From NCBI GenBank assembly GCA_017483665.1, contig JAFUVM010000098.1:1-43447 (forward strand): 43,447 nt of DNA, in the 5' to 3' direction. Within the stretch, counting starts at the first letter, position 1; every line of letters begins with the position of its first letter. The notes beneath the pieces were generated by a model. The model did no database searches and was not told the DNA's origin. It worked only from the letters and a program-made list of their open reading frames with translations. The stretch is from Bacteroidaceae bacterium. GTDB lineage: Bacteria > Bacteroidota > Bacteroidia > Bacteroidales > Bacteroidaceae. Positions 33,124 to 40,568 of this stretch are shown in pieces. The position numbers and the translations under genes are program-made.

Positions 33124-34887
33124 TCAGTCGAAGACAAGTTGCAGCTGGCCGACCATCTCGGCAACATCGGGATTTTGCTCCTGCATGACCTTGAGCAGCT
33201 CGGGTGCACTGTACGTTTTCACCACTTCCTGCATCTCGGTGAGCTGTGTTTCGAGGCGAAATTCACTGTTGCGAAGCTCTCGTCGCATCACGTCGAGGAT
33301 TTGCGGCATCTGGCTCTCTACGGTCTGCTTCACCTGCGGGTTGCTGACGGAGATCAGGGCGGTATTGGCGTCCTTGACGGTCGGCTGCAGGCCCTTGAAG
33401 CGTACGGAGAGTGCCACGCTCTCGTGGGGAAGGGATTCGATGAAGGCGTACCAGGCGGAGGTGAGCTTCGTGTCGTCGATGGGCTCTTGCAGGTGCTCAG
33501 TCACCTCTGCGGGTTCTTGTTGCCGGGTTTCCTCTTCTTTCTTTCCTGCCCCGAAGTGCTTGAAGGTGACTTTGGGAAGCTTCCTTTTCCCTTCCTCCGA
33601 AGGTTGGGGAGAAGAAGCGGGAGCCTGAACGACTGGCTGAGCGGGAGCCAGAGCCGCAGGCTGAACGTGAGCCTGAACGACTGGCTGAGCGGGTGCCGGA
33701 GCAGGTTGCTGAGAGGCCGCTGGCTGGGCGGCGGGCTTGAATGTGGGTTTTAATGTTCCTGCAGGGCCTTGCCCGGAACCTTCGTCGGCATCGGGAACGG
33801 CGGCCTGGGCACATTGGATGAGGCATATCTCGACCTGCAGGCGCTTGTTGCGGCTGGTGCGGTAAGCCTGGTCGCAGTCGTTGGCAAGCTTCAGGCATTT
33901 GTAGATGAAGCGGACGGGCGAACGCTGTGCCTGCTCCTGGTAGCGTGTCCGCATCTTCTCGCTCATCTCGAGGAGCGGCAATGTCACGGCGTCGCGGCTG
34001 ACGAGCAGGTTGCGCAGATGGGTGGCGAGGCCTGCCACGAAGTTGCCGCCGTCGAAGCCCTTCTGCAACACTTCGTTGAGCAGGAGCATGCAGTCGGGCA
34101 CACGGCCTTCCAGGAAATGGTCCACGAGGCGGAAGTAATACTCCTGGTTCAGGACGTTGAGGTTCTGGCAGACGCTCTCGTAGGTCAGGTTGCCTGCGGA
34201 GAAGCTGACCATCTGGTCGAAGATGGAGAGGGCGTCGCGCATGCCTCCGTCGGCCTTCTCTGCGATGAGCGAGAGCGCTTCGGGCTCGGCCGTATAGCCT
34301 TCCTTCTGAGCCACGTACATGAGGTGCTCTACGGTGTTCTGCGTCGTCATGCGCTGGAAGTCGTACACCTGGCAGCGGCTCAGGATGGTGGGCAGAATCT
34401 TGTGCTTCTCGGTGGTGGCAAGGATGAAGATGACGTAGGAAGGCGGTTCCTCCAGGGTCTTGAGGAAGGCATTGAAGGCGGCGCTGGAGAGCATGTGCAC
34501 CTCGTCGATGATGAACACCTTGTAGCGGCCCGTCTGAGGCGGGATGAGCACCTGCTTGCAGAGCTCGCGGATGTCCTCCACGGAGTTGTTGCTGGCGGCA
34601 TCGAGCTCGTGGATGTTCATGGACCTCTGCTGGTCGAAGGCCAGGCAGCTCTCGCACTTGCCGCAGGCATCGCCGCCGTCCTGGGGATTGAGGCAGTTGA
34701 TGGCCTTGGCAAAGATGCGGGCACAGGTGGTCTTGCCCACGCCGCGCGGGCCGCAGAAGAGGTAGGCATGGGCCAGCTTGCCGCTGCTGATGGCATTCTT
34801 CAGCGTAGTGGTCAGCGGACGTTGGCCGACCACGGAGTCGAACGTAAGCGGACGATATTTCAGGGCCGAAACGATGTATTCTTCCAT
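33124..34887 (-). CDS. dnaX: DNA polymerase III subunit gamma/tau
   Basis: Clamp-loader ATPase of the replisome, 587 residues. AAA+ core: YRPLTFDSVVGQ, Walker A GPRGVGKTTCARIF near 46, the zinc knuckle CLNPQDGGDACGKCESC, Walker B FIIDEVHMLS, sensor 1 LATTEKHKI, and ILSRCQVYDFQR. Domain III follows (about 220-360). A low-complexity Pro/Ala/Gln linker (about 385-425, with PAQPVVQA twice) joins a C-terminal tau-type domain (about 455-587). The linker ends in SPQPSEEGKRK, encoded by a palindromic C/G-rich repeat. A frameshift site for a short gamma form was not identified. Confidence 0.95.
   Translation of the reverse strand: MEEYIVSALKYRPLTFDSVVGQRPLTTTLKNAISSGKLAHAYLFCGPRGVGKTTCARIFAKAINCLNPQDGGDACGKCESCLAFDQQRSMNIHELDAASNNSVEDIRELCKQVLIPPQTGRYKVFIIDEVHMLSSAAFNAFLKTLEEPPSYVIFILATTEKHKILPTILSRCQVYDFQRMTTQNTVEHLMYVAQKEGYTAEPEALSLIAEKADGGMRDALSIFDQMVSFSAGNLTYESVCQNLNVLNQEYYFRLVDHFLEGRVPDCMLLLNEVLQKGFDGGNFVAGLATHLRNLLVSRDAVTLPLLEMSEKMRTRYQEQAQRSPVRFIYKCLKLANDCDQAYRTSRNKRLQVEICLIQCAQAAVPDADEGSGQGPAGTLKPTFKPAAQPAASQQPAPAPAQPVVQAHVQPAALAPAQPVVQAPASSPQPSEEGKRKLPKVTFKHFGAGKKEEETRQQEPAEVTEHLQEPIDDTKLTSAWYAFIESLPHESVALSVRFKGLQPTVKDANTALISVSNPQVKQTVESQMPQILDVMRRELRNSEFRLETQLTEMQEVVKTYSAPELLKVMQEQNPDVAEMVGQLQLVFD
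33588..33615. repeat. palindromic repeat inside dnaX
   Basis: C/T-rich stretch, CTTC-CT-CCGAAG centre and G-rich tail (GGTTGGGGAG) encoding SPQPSEEG at the end of the flexible linker. Same style as the repeats in uvrA and in the DUF3987 gene. Confidence 0.5.
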
Positions 34888-34906
34888 ATTCGCGATATAT
34901 TTTGTG

Positions 34907-34914
34907 CAAAGTTA
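34907..34914 (-). promoter_or_regulatory. dnaX promoter -7 box
   Basis: TAACTTTG on the minus strand, 19 bp before the dnaX ATG. Confidence 0.65.
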
Positions 34915-34959
34915 CAAAAATAATTAAGAATAAAGAACGAAGAATGAAGAATTATTTCG

Positions 34960-34967
34960 TACCTTTG
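34960..34967 (+). promoter_or_regulatory. promoter -7 box of the FtsB-like operon
   Basis: TACCTTTG on the plus strand, 58 bp before the ATG at 35026, divergent from the dnaX promoter. Confidence 0.65.
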
Positions 34968-35025
34968 CACAAAATAGCAAATCTGCAATATAAAATCGTA
35001 AATAGTCAAACAGTAAATAACGAAG

Positions 35026-35367
35026 ATGAGCAAGATACACTACGCCTGGCTTTTCATGCGCAGGCACAAATACCTGATAGCAATCGTCGTCATCGCCCTG
35101 ATTGTGGGCGTAGTGGACGAGGACAGTTTCCTCAACCGCCATCCGCGCCGCGTGCACATCGACATGCTCCGGCAGGAGATAGCCAACTACAAGCAGCAGT
35201 ACGATGCCGCCGACAAGAAGATCCGCGAGCTGGAGAACAACCCCAAGGCCGTGGAGAAGATTGCCCGCGAGCGCTACCACATGAAGCGTGCCGACGAGGA
35301 CGTGTTTGTCTTCGTGGGCGAACCCGAGGCAGAACCGGCACCCGAGCAAGAGGAGAGCGAAGAATGA
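35026..35367 (+). CDS. septum formation initiator (FtsB/DivIC-like)
   Basis: Small bitopic divisome protein of 113 residues: cytoplasmic N-terminus, one membrane span (about 17-31, YLIAIVVIALIVGVV), then a periplasmic coiled coil (about 45-75, LRQEIANYKQQYDAADKKIRELENN) and the family segment PKAVEKIARERYHMKRADEDVFV. An acidic Glu/Pro tail closes it. It is expected to act with FtsQ and FtsL in cell division. The next gene overlaps it by 4 bp (ATGA). Confidence 0.88.
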   Translation: MSKIHYAWLFMRRHKYLIAIVVIALIVGVVDEDSFLNRHPRRVHIDMLRQEIANYKQQYDAADKKIRELENNPKAVEKIARERYHMKRADEDVFVFVGEPEAEPAPEQEESEE

Positions 35368-35726
35368 AAGAACTCACTCGCCTTCAGAACCTTTGTTTCC
35401 GCTGCGGTGCCATACTGATGCTCGTCGGTGCGGCCGTGTATATCGTCAGTCCCACGGCAAGCATGTTTGTCTACGGCATCGGCACCCTCATGTTCACCCT
35501 CATGCAGCTTCGCACGGAATACCAGGGCCGCGACGTCACCCTGCTGCGCCTCCGCCGCCAGCAGCTCCTGGCCTGCTGCTGCTTCGTGCTTGCCCTTGTC
35601 ATGATGAGCATGCAGCTCCACGAATGGGGTCCCTGCCGCCGCCAGGAATGGGTCATTGCCCTGACGGTAGGCTGCGTGCTGGAGCTCTACACGAGCTTCC
35701 GCATCCCCCAGGAACTGGGCAAGTAA
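35364..35726 (+). CDS. small integral membrane protein
   Basis: Uncharacterised protein of 120 residues with four hydrophobic spans (about 12-32, 34-48, 68-85, 95-110), starting MKELTRLQNLCFRCGAILML. The ATG overlaps the stop of the FtsB-like gene, so translation is coupled. A longer frame reaching back to 34902 exists but runs over the promoter and the FtsB gene and is not real. No motif gives a function; the position suggests an envelope or division-linked role. Confidence 0.75.
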   Translation: MKELTRLQNLCFRCGAILMLVGAAVYIVSPTASMFVYGIGTLMFTLMQLRTEYQGRDVTLLRLRRQQLLACCCFVLALVMMSMQLHEWGPCRRQEWVIALTVGCVLELYTSFRIPQELGK

Positions 35727-35754
35727 CGCTGCCCTCTCCCACCCTCCTCCCAAC

Positions 35755-35774
35755 GTAACATGTTACGCGTTACG
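35755..35774. repeat. 20-bp dispersed motif, copy 1
   Basis: GTAACATGTTACGCGTTACG: a perfect 12-bp palindrome GTAACATGTTAC followed by a third half-site GCGTTAC. It overlaps the stop codon of the DUF3987 gene. Two more exact copies, inverted to each other, are at 43261-43280 and 43352-43371. Confidence 0.85.
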
Positions 35775-38070
35775 CAGCCTTGATTTTTCGGAAAAGGCCG
35801 TTCTCGAGGCGTTCCAGCCTGCCGCTCTCTACGTACCTGGCGAGCTGGGTGCGGACGTTCTCGCTCTGCCCGCGACGGATGCGAACCTGGCGGAACTGCT
35901 CGGTGGTGAACACTTCGGGCATTTCGCTGAGCAGGGGCAGGACGGTCTGGCGGCGGTCGAACTGCTGTGAGAGGAGCATTTCAGACTCCTTCATGTCCTG
36001 GGCAACGCGCGAGGAGAAGATGTAACTGATGTTGTAGAAGACGTAGTCGCCGAGCCAGCGGATGTAGTCGAGCATTTCGGGCTGCTCCTCGCCGTAGAGC
36101 GCCACGAAGGGTATGGCAGAGCGCATCATGTGCTGGCCCACGCGGTGGCTGAGGTCGGCTTGGGCATCGGAGATGAGTCCGTCGTTGTACTTCTCTTCCA
36201 GGGCCATGTACCATTGGCTCACGACCTCCTGCGTCTGCGGCATTTCCAGCGTCAGGGTGTTTTCGCCCAGGGCTTGGTTTTTCTGCCAGAGGCTCATGAT
36301 GAGCTTGTCCTGTTCTGCCTGTTCTTCTGTGTCGAGGGGCGTGATGCGCGGCGGCTGGAAGGTGCGTTTCGTGCGGGGGATGACGATGGGCATGAACCGT
36401 TGCATCATGCCGTTCTCGGTGTCGGAGAAGAGGCGTGTGATGACGGCCTTGGGTGTGCCGCAGAGCAGGACGGAGGCATTGAGGCGCGTCTGCGTGGAGC
36501 AGGAGCTTTCGGAGATGTAGTACTGGCGGACCGTTTCGCCGTCCCATGCCTTGCGCAGTTGCGACGAAATGTCTGAGAACTGTGCTTTCGAAGCCTTCAC
36601 CAGGTCGTCGGCTTCGGGCCAGCGGCAGAGTATCATGCCGTTCTCGCCGAGGTTGGTCTGGAGGTCGAGCATGGAGGTCCTGGAGAGCGTCTCGCAGATG
36701 TGGAGCTTCGGGCGGTAGCGCACAGGCTTGTCCTTGGCGTTTGCCATCTTCTCGCGGAGCTGCTGGTTCTCGCGTACCTTTGCCCATTCCTGCGCGTCGC
36801 TGGCCTGCAGGGTGTGCAGGGTGATCTGGTCGAGCAGGTGGGTGAAGAAGTACTTTCCCGAGCCGCTGGGTGCTGCCACGGAAGCAAAGAGTCCCGGGCC
36901 AATGGTACGCCCGTCGATGTAGTCGGCGCGGAAGTGCGAGGCATGCGGAGCGAGGCCTACGCTTCCCACCGGAGCCAGCATGGGGCGGTACTGCTCTGGG
37001 TAGGGCTTCACGAGGAGGTCGATGAGCCGCGGCAGCTTCCCCGGCATCTGGGGCGGGAGGTAGTTCTCCAGGAAGCGGTCGAACGCCTCGTCCTCGCTAT
37101 CCCCGGTTTCCGTCTGCGCCCGGGCATTGATCTTGCGCAGGGAAGTATTCATCCAGCCCTTGTCGGCAGAGTATTTGTCGTAGAAGTAATCGATGAGCTT
37201 ACGGCAGTCCTCCGTCTGCGAGTAGTTGGGCAGTCGGTGGCGTATGACGGCCTCCAGCTGCTCGCGGCTCATGAGCTTGGCAACGCCCACCGAGAGCACC
37301 GCCATGAGGTTGTTGTGCCAGTTGTGCTGCCCCCAGACGTCCATCTCGTCGGGTTTCAGCCCGGCCTGACTCACGCAGAGGTCGAAGGCACGAAGCGTCC
37401 CACGCTCGACCTCACCCAAGGGGGAGGAGACTCTTTCTGACTCCGGGGACTCCCCTGACTCCGCCTTTGGGGGGAGAATACCCTTCCCCATAGAGGGGGA
37501 ATGGTCGGGAAGAGGGTCTGCCGGGGCTGTTTGGGGAAGGTCGGGAGAGAGGCTGAACAGTTCCTCGTCCAGGTAAATCAGGTCCTCCTCGCTTGCCGTT
37601 GTGGTGAAGAACACGCGGGTGATGTCCTTGGCACCCTTGTCGTACTCCACGCCCAGCAGGTTGCTCGCCCAGCGGAGATTCTCCTCCTGGCTCAGCTCGG
37701 GGCGGCGGCGGAAGGCGAGGTGATACCCTTCGCGGCGGGCACTCAGCTCGAGCATGAGCAGACCCAGCTCGTCCTTCCTGGCGAGGATGCGTTCCTTCAC
37801 TTCGTTCATCTGCTCGGGCGCGATGTGGTCCACGTCCATGCCCACGCTGCCCGCCTGGCGCGTAGCTCCCCTCAGGCGTCCGTCCTCGCCGGGCAGGCAG
37901 GAGTAGTTCATCTGCACAAGTCCCCGTTTGGCCGTTTCGTCGCCCTCGGCAGCCTTCCTTCGATTCCTGACGTTCTTCTTGGAGTCACGTATGCTCCGGT
38001 ACTGCTCGCCGGAAAGGACGGGGCGCATCATCTTCGCCCCGCCCTTATAATATATAATGTGGCAACTCAT
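35770..38070 (-). CDS. VirE-N / DUF3987-type primase-helicase-like protein
   Basis: Accessory-element protein of 766 residues. The N-terminal part (about 50-170) has the BT4734/VirE-N pattern (GMDVDHI, GYHLAFRRRPELSQEENLRWA, KDITRVFFTT), related to archaeo-eukaryotic primases. The C-terminal part (about 330-700) is DUF3987-like, with a degenerate Walker A (AAPSGSGKYFF, Tyr in place of Ser/Thr), a possible Walker B (GMILCRWPEADDLV), LLCGTPKAVITRLF, and MMQRFMPIVIPRT. These proteins are common on Bacteroidales integrated elements and are thought to help element replication. A repeat-derived segment separates the two parts. The start overlaps the small upstream gene by 4 bp. Confidence 0.8.
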   Translation of the reverse strand: MSCHIIYYKGGAKMMRPVLSGEQYRSIRDSKKNVRNRRKAAEGDETAKRGLVQMNYSCLPGEDGRLRGATRQAGSVGMDVDHIAPEQMNEVKERILARKDELGLLMLELSARREGYHLAFRRRPELSQEENLRWASNLLGVEYDKGAKDITRVFFTTTASEEDLIYLDEELFSLSPDLPQTAPADPLPDHSPSMGKGILPPKAESGESPESERVSSPLGEVERGTLRAFDLCVSQAGLKPDEMDVWGQHNWHNNLMAVLSVGVAKLMSREQLEAVIRHRLPNYSQTEDCRKLIDYFYDKYSADKGWMNTSLRKINARAQTETGDSEDEAFDRFLENYLPPQMPGKLPRLIDLLVKPYPEQYRPMLAPVGSVGLAPHASHFRADYIDGRTIGPGLFASVAAPSGSGKYFFTHLLDQITLHTLQASDAQEWAKVRENQQLREKMANAKDKPVRYRPKLHICETLSRTSMLDLQTNLGENGMILCRWPEADDLVKASKAQFSDISSQLRKAWDGETVRQYYISESSCSTQTRLNASVLLCGTPKAVITRLFSDTENGMMQRFMPIVIPRTKRTFQPPRITPLDTEEQAEQDKLIMSLWQKNQALGENTLTLEMPQTQEVVSQWYMALEEKYNDGLISDAQADLSHRVGQHMMRSAIPFVALYGEEQPEMLDYIRWLGDYVFYNISYIFSSRVAQDMKESEMLLSQQFDRRQTVLPLLSEMPEVFTTEQFRQVRIRRGQSENVRTQLARYVESGRLERLENGLFRKIKAA
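37405..37505. repeat. C/G-rich repeat inserted in the DUF3987 gene
   Basis: About 100 bp in frame, encoding residues about 189-222 (HSPSMGKGILPPKAESGES ... SSPLGEVERG). It contains AAGGGGGAGGAGACTC, CTCCGGGGACTCCCCTGA and TTGGGGGGAGAATACCC, in the style of intergenic Bacteroidales repeats and unlike the flanking codons. It lies exactly at the junction between the VirE-N-like and DUF3987-like parts. Confidence 0.65.
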
Positions 38071-38432
38071 GCGGCCTCCTCCATGAACAGGTACGTTCTG
38101 AGAGCCTCCGTTGCCACCTCTGCATCGCAGGCCATGATTCTGTCAGGACGTGGTTCGTACTCGCTCACACGGATGGTGAGCAGGAAATCGCCGGCCAGCG
38201 TCTTCGTCAGGCGTCCGTGTGGGAGTTTCCTGATCAGCTTAGCCCGCGAACGGTGCCAGTCGCCGGGGACGAACTCGAAGGTACCGTCGCTCGTCTGTAT
38301 GGCAGTGCCGTTCCTCTTGTAGCGCTCCACCGTGCCCTGCACGGGTTCGTCGGGGAAGAAGGAGAAAGTGGCGGAACACTGCGCGAAGGTTGCGCTTCCG
38401 CCGATAGTCGTTGTTGTGATGGTTGTTTCCAT
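38067..38432 (-). CDS. hypothetical protein, partner of the DUF3987 gene
   Basis: Unrecognised 121-residue protein that starts METTITTTTIGGSATFAQ and is predicted mainly beta in the middle (VQGTVERYKRNGTAIQTSDGTFEFVPG). It has neither signal peptide nor membrane span. Its stop overlaps the start of the DUF3987 gene (ATGA), so the two are translated together; that is the only clue to its job, perhaps an accessory DNA-binding or regulatory factor for the same element. Confidence 0.7.
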   Translation of the reverse strand: METTITTTTIGGSATFAQCSATFSFFPDEPVQGTVERYKRNGTAIQTSDGTFEFVPGDWHRSRAKLIRKLPHGRLTKTLAGDFLLTIRVSEYEPRPDRIMACDAEVATEALRTYLFMEEAA

Positions 38433-38485
38433 TTCGTTTTGTTTAGTTTGGTGATAATTAATTTAAGTTTCAGGAGTTATAAGAT

Positions 38486-38633
38486 GGAGTTAAAGAAGTT
38501 TAGGGGTTAGTGGTTAGGGGTTAGGGGTTAGAGGATAGTTTGGGAAGCTGGTTTTGATTGGCGTTTCAGCGAGTAGTGGTATTCTCTAACCTCTAACCCC
38601 TAACCTCTAACCCCTAATTCCACTTTAACTTCA
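38486..38633. repeat. giant hairpin of TTAGGGG repeats in the DUF3987 leader
   Basis: Left arm (38486-38537) and right arm (38583-38633) are imperfect inverted copies of about 52 bp: GAGTTAAAG, then runs of TTAGGGG/TTAGTGG/TTAGAGG. The loop is about 45 nt. It lies between the minus-strand promoter box at 38677 and the start of the operon at 38432, so it would be transcribed as leader. It accounts for most of the space 38433-38716. Confidence 0.88.
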
Positions 38634-38676
38634 GATACTTCGGTAATTTTGCAAAGCGTTTCCTTTGTTTCTGCCA

Positions 38677-38684
38677 CAAAGGTA
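38677..38684 (-). promoter_or_regulatory. promoter -7 box of the DUF3987 operon
   Basis: TACCTTTG on the minus strand. The predicted leader is about 240 nt and includes the large hairpin. Confidence 0.5.
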
Positions 38685-38716
38685 CGACGAGTTTCCGAGG
38701 TATAAATACCCCTTTC

Positions 38717-39184
38717 TTATACTCTGCGCAAAAGTTCCCTCAGGGAGTTTCTCGCCTCGATGCTGAGACAATAGTTGCCGCACGAACAATAGTATTTGTT
38801 TCTGCGGGTACTATGTTCCAGAGTCAGGTGCAGGGTAAGCATCGGTACATCCCGACGATACACGCCCAGGTTTTGCAACCTGCAGACGAGGTTCGTCACG
38901 GCGTAGCGGTTCAGGTGTCCCGCCTGCGGTCCCTTCTTCATCGAGAGGCAGGGCTCGAAGCACGGCGTCTCCACAATCCGAGCCCACAGCCGCCCGATGT
39001 CCTTGCGCCACAAGTCCGTGGCGAAATCCTCGATGGAGCGTACATACTCCAGCGCCTCGCGCTTGTACACGTCCCTGTCAGTCACTCGCGGGCAATCGAC
39101 ATATACCCTGCCCTCGCTCGTCAGCTTTTTCAGGAGAGCTGCATCGAACTCCGTCGGCAAAAGCCTTCTAAAACTTGTGTTCAT
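38717..39184 (-). CDS. hypothetical protein with CxCxxxxC cluster
   Basis: Unrecognised protein of 155 residues, starting MNTSFRRLLPTEFDAALLKKL. It is charged and soluble, without signal peptide. A cysteine cluster (YYCSCGNYCLS) near the C-terminus might bind metal. A longer frame reaches 39415 but its extra 77 codons run over the promoter box and a terminator, so the ATG at 39184 was chosen. It lies beside the DUF3987 unit on the same strand with its own promoter and is likely part of the accessory block. Confidence 0.65.
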   Translation of the reverse strand: MNTSFRRLLPTEFDAALLKKLTSEGRVYVDCPRVTDRDVYKREALEYVRSIEDFATDLWRKDIGRLWARIVETPCFEPCLSMKKGPQAGHLNRYAVTNLVCRLQNLGVYRRDVPMLTLHLTLEHSTRRNKYYCSCGNYCLSIEARNSLRELLRRV

Positions 39185-39270
39185 TTTATCCAAGTTTTGT
39201 GAGAAGGCTGAGGTGATGCATCTTTCTCTCGCGAGGACTCTCACGCAACTCGGGGTTAATGAATATACAC

Positions 39271-39287
39271 GCAGGGATTCTCCCTGC
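39271..39287. repeat. hairpin in the leader of the 155-residue ORF
   Basis: Perfect 7-bp arms GCAGGGA-TTC-TCCCTGC, 87 bp before the start codon and downstream of the promoter box at 39325. It could be an attenuator or a structured leader. Confidence 0.5.
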
Positions 39288-39324
39288 ACGCAGTGAAGCG
39301 GACTCTTTTGTCCGATCTGCGGTG

Positions 39325-39332
39325 CAAAGATA
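39325..39332 (-). promoter_or_regulatory. promoter -7 box of the 155-residue ORF
   Basis: TATCTTTG on the minus strand, giving a leader of about 135 nt. Confidence 0.5.
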
Positions 39333-39390
39333 AAGAGTTTTTTTGAATGTAAAACGACTATCCGGAATAATCCCGAGCAGCACAAAAAAA

Positions 39391-39456
39391 AGAGGGTGTA
39401 TAAAAATACAACCAATTATAAAAGAGAGTATGTTCGTTTGTTATGACACACCCTCT
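39391..39456 (-). terminator. terminator of the S23-like gene
   Basis: On the minus strand AGAGGGTGT (complement of 39448-39456) pairs with ACACCCTCT, which is followed by TTTTTTT. It lies 25 bp past the stop of the zinc-ribbon gene and shares the GAGGGTGTGTCA arm with the terminator at 13891-13922. Confidence 0.75.
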
Positions 39457-39480
39457 CGGGGGTAACACCAATCTCTCGAT

Positions 39481-40221
39481 TTAGATAATCTTCCTCGTCC
39501 CGTTGCATTCGGGGTATCTGCTGCAACTCCAGAACGGCTTGCCCGAATTCATCCCCTTCTTTGCCACGCGCCTTATCATGGGCTTGCCGCAAAGGGGGCA
39601 AGCAGGGGCATCGGCTTGCACGGCCTTTTCCGTGCGGGTGGCAAGGCGCTCGGCAGTGAGGCCTTCCGTGAAGCCGCCCTCCTCCTTGAACTCGGCAAGC
39701 AGATGCTCTATGTGGCGGCGCAGCATCTGGACCAGCCTGTTGCAAAGCACCAACATGCAGTTGGCAGAGAGCAGGGAGTCGCCGCCGCTGAGCCAGGTGT
39801 CGAATTTATGCTTCTGAGCCAGGATGTGAATGGTGCTCAGGTGCAGAACATCGTCGCTATATGCAGGGCGGTCCATCTGAACGGTCAGCACAGCCTTGTA
39901 TTCCGGCGAGTTCATTGACCAGGGAATACTCTCGTGCAGCATGAGCCAGTTCAGATAGTCATTGGCAAGTTCGGCCAAGCTGGCGCGTGCCACATCGGTG
40001 AGTTTCATCTCCGTCTCGCGCGAAGTGGAATGACGCGAATTGCCCTCAGCGATATTGGCGGGAACGGAACGCGCTGCCTGAGTCATCTGGTCGAACTGTC
40101 GCCCGCAGGGGTCATTGCTGCGGTTCAGATGCCGCAAACAGAAATCCTGTGTCGCCAGCTGAATCACGTTTGCCAGCACCCAAGTGTCGAGCCAATAATA
40201 ACCGAAGTTTCTGATTTTCAT
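39481..40221 (-). CDS. four-helix-bundle (S23-like) protein with topoisomerase-type zinc ribbon
   Basis: Fusion protein of 246 residues. The first 185 or so residues are the S23/four-helix-bundle family (MTQAARSVPANIAEGNSRHSTSRETEMKLTDVARASLAELANDYLN), known from 23S rRNA intervening sequences and as free-standing proteins; its role is unknown. The C-terminus carries a zinc ribbon of the topoisomerase I type: CPLCGKPMIRRVAKKG, then SGKPFWSCSRYPECNGTRKI (CxxC ... CxxxxxC). The ribbon suggests nucleic-acid binding. Its promoter lies in the left direct repeat of the R-M cassette and its leader contains TCGAG repeats. Confidence 0.85.
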   Translation of the reverse strand: MKIRNFGYYWLDTWVLANVIQLATQDFCLRHLNRSNDPCGRQFDQMTQAARSVPANIAEGNSRHSTSRETEMKLTDVARASLAELANDYLNWLMLHESIPWSMNSPEYKAVLTVQMDRPAYSDDVLHLSTIHILAQKHKFDTWLSGGDSLLSANCMLVLCNRLVQMLRRHIEHLLAEFKEEGGFTEGLTAERLATRTEKAVQADAPACPLCGKPMIRRVAKKGMNSGKPFWSCSRYPECNGTRKII

Positions 40222-40253
40222 AATGATTTTTCGACTTGTTTTCAGATGTCGTA

Positions 40254-40339
40254 ATATCGAGTTTTTCGAGATGTTGAGTTTTCGAGATGTCGAGTTTTCG
40301 AGATATCGAAATATCGAGTTTTTCGAAATATCGAAAATC
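40254..40339. repeat. TCGAGTTTT / ATATCGA tandem repeats
   Basis: About six imperfect units of 16-17 bp (ATGTCGAGTTTTCGAG, ATATCGAGTTTTTCGA). Each unit is partly self-complementary (CGAG-TTTT-CGA). They lie in the leader of the S23-like gene, between its promoter (40381) and start (40221). Confidence 0.85.
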
Positions 40340-40365
40340 CTTATCCTTCATTACCGTTTTGATAT

Positions 40366-40435
40366 TGTTCCCTCCGCCTGCAAAGTTACGAATTTATTGG
40401 AACACCGCAAAACAAATACGCCTGTTTTAGCTGCA
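40366..40435. repeat. left direct repeat of the R-M cassette
   Basis: 70 bp starting TGTTCCCTCCGCCTGC, ending TGTTTTAGCTGCA; repeated in the same orientation at 43143-43213 with one base change and one T indel. The minus-strand box TAACTTTG (40381-40388) inside it is the promoter of the S23-like gene. Confidence 0.95.
40381..40388 (-). promoter_or_regulatory. promoter -7 box of the S23-like gene
   Basis: TAACTTTG on the minus strand, predicting a leader of about 150 nt that contains the TCGAG repeats. The same box is duplicated in the right direct repeat (43158-43165). Confidence 0.6.
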
Positions 40436-40457
40436 TGTTGTATCGTCCTTTATCTTC

Positions 40458-40472
40458 GTCGCTGAAAGCGAC
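40458..40472 (-). terminator. small hairpin past the methyltransferase
   Basis: Perfect 6-bp arms GTCGCT-GAA-AGCGAC about 100 bp past the methyltransferase stop. No T tract follows on the minus strand, so termination there is only a possibility. Confidence 0.3.
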
Positions 40473-40568
40473 ATATCTCCTTTTATCTACATTTATCTCC
40501 AACACATGCGATAGTTGAATTAATTATCTTTTGCGGGAGGTATTTCCCTTTCTTAACCTAAACGTACA

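Noticed and set aside
33124..34887. Programmed frameshift in dnaX
   Set aside because: No clear A-rich slippery heptamer followed by an early alternative stop was seen near residue 430.
34902..35363. Long N-terminal extension of the small membrane protein
   Set aside because: It overlaps the promoter and the whole FtsB-like gene in another frame; the ATGA overlap at 35364 gives the natural start.
39185..39415. 77-residue N-terminal extension of the 155-residue ORF
   Set aside because: It would cross the promoter box at 39325 and a terminator at 39391; the hairpin-rich stretch looks non-coding.
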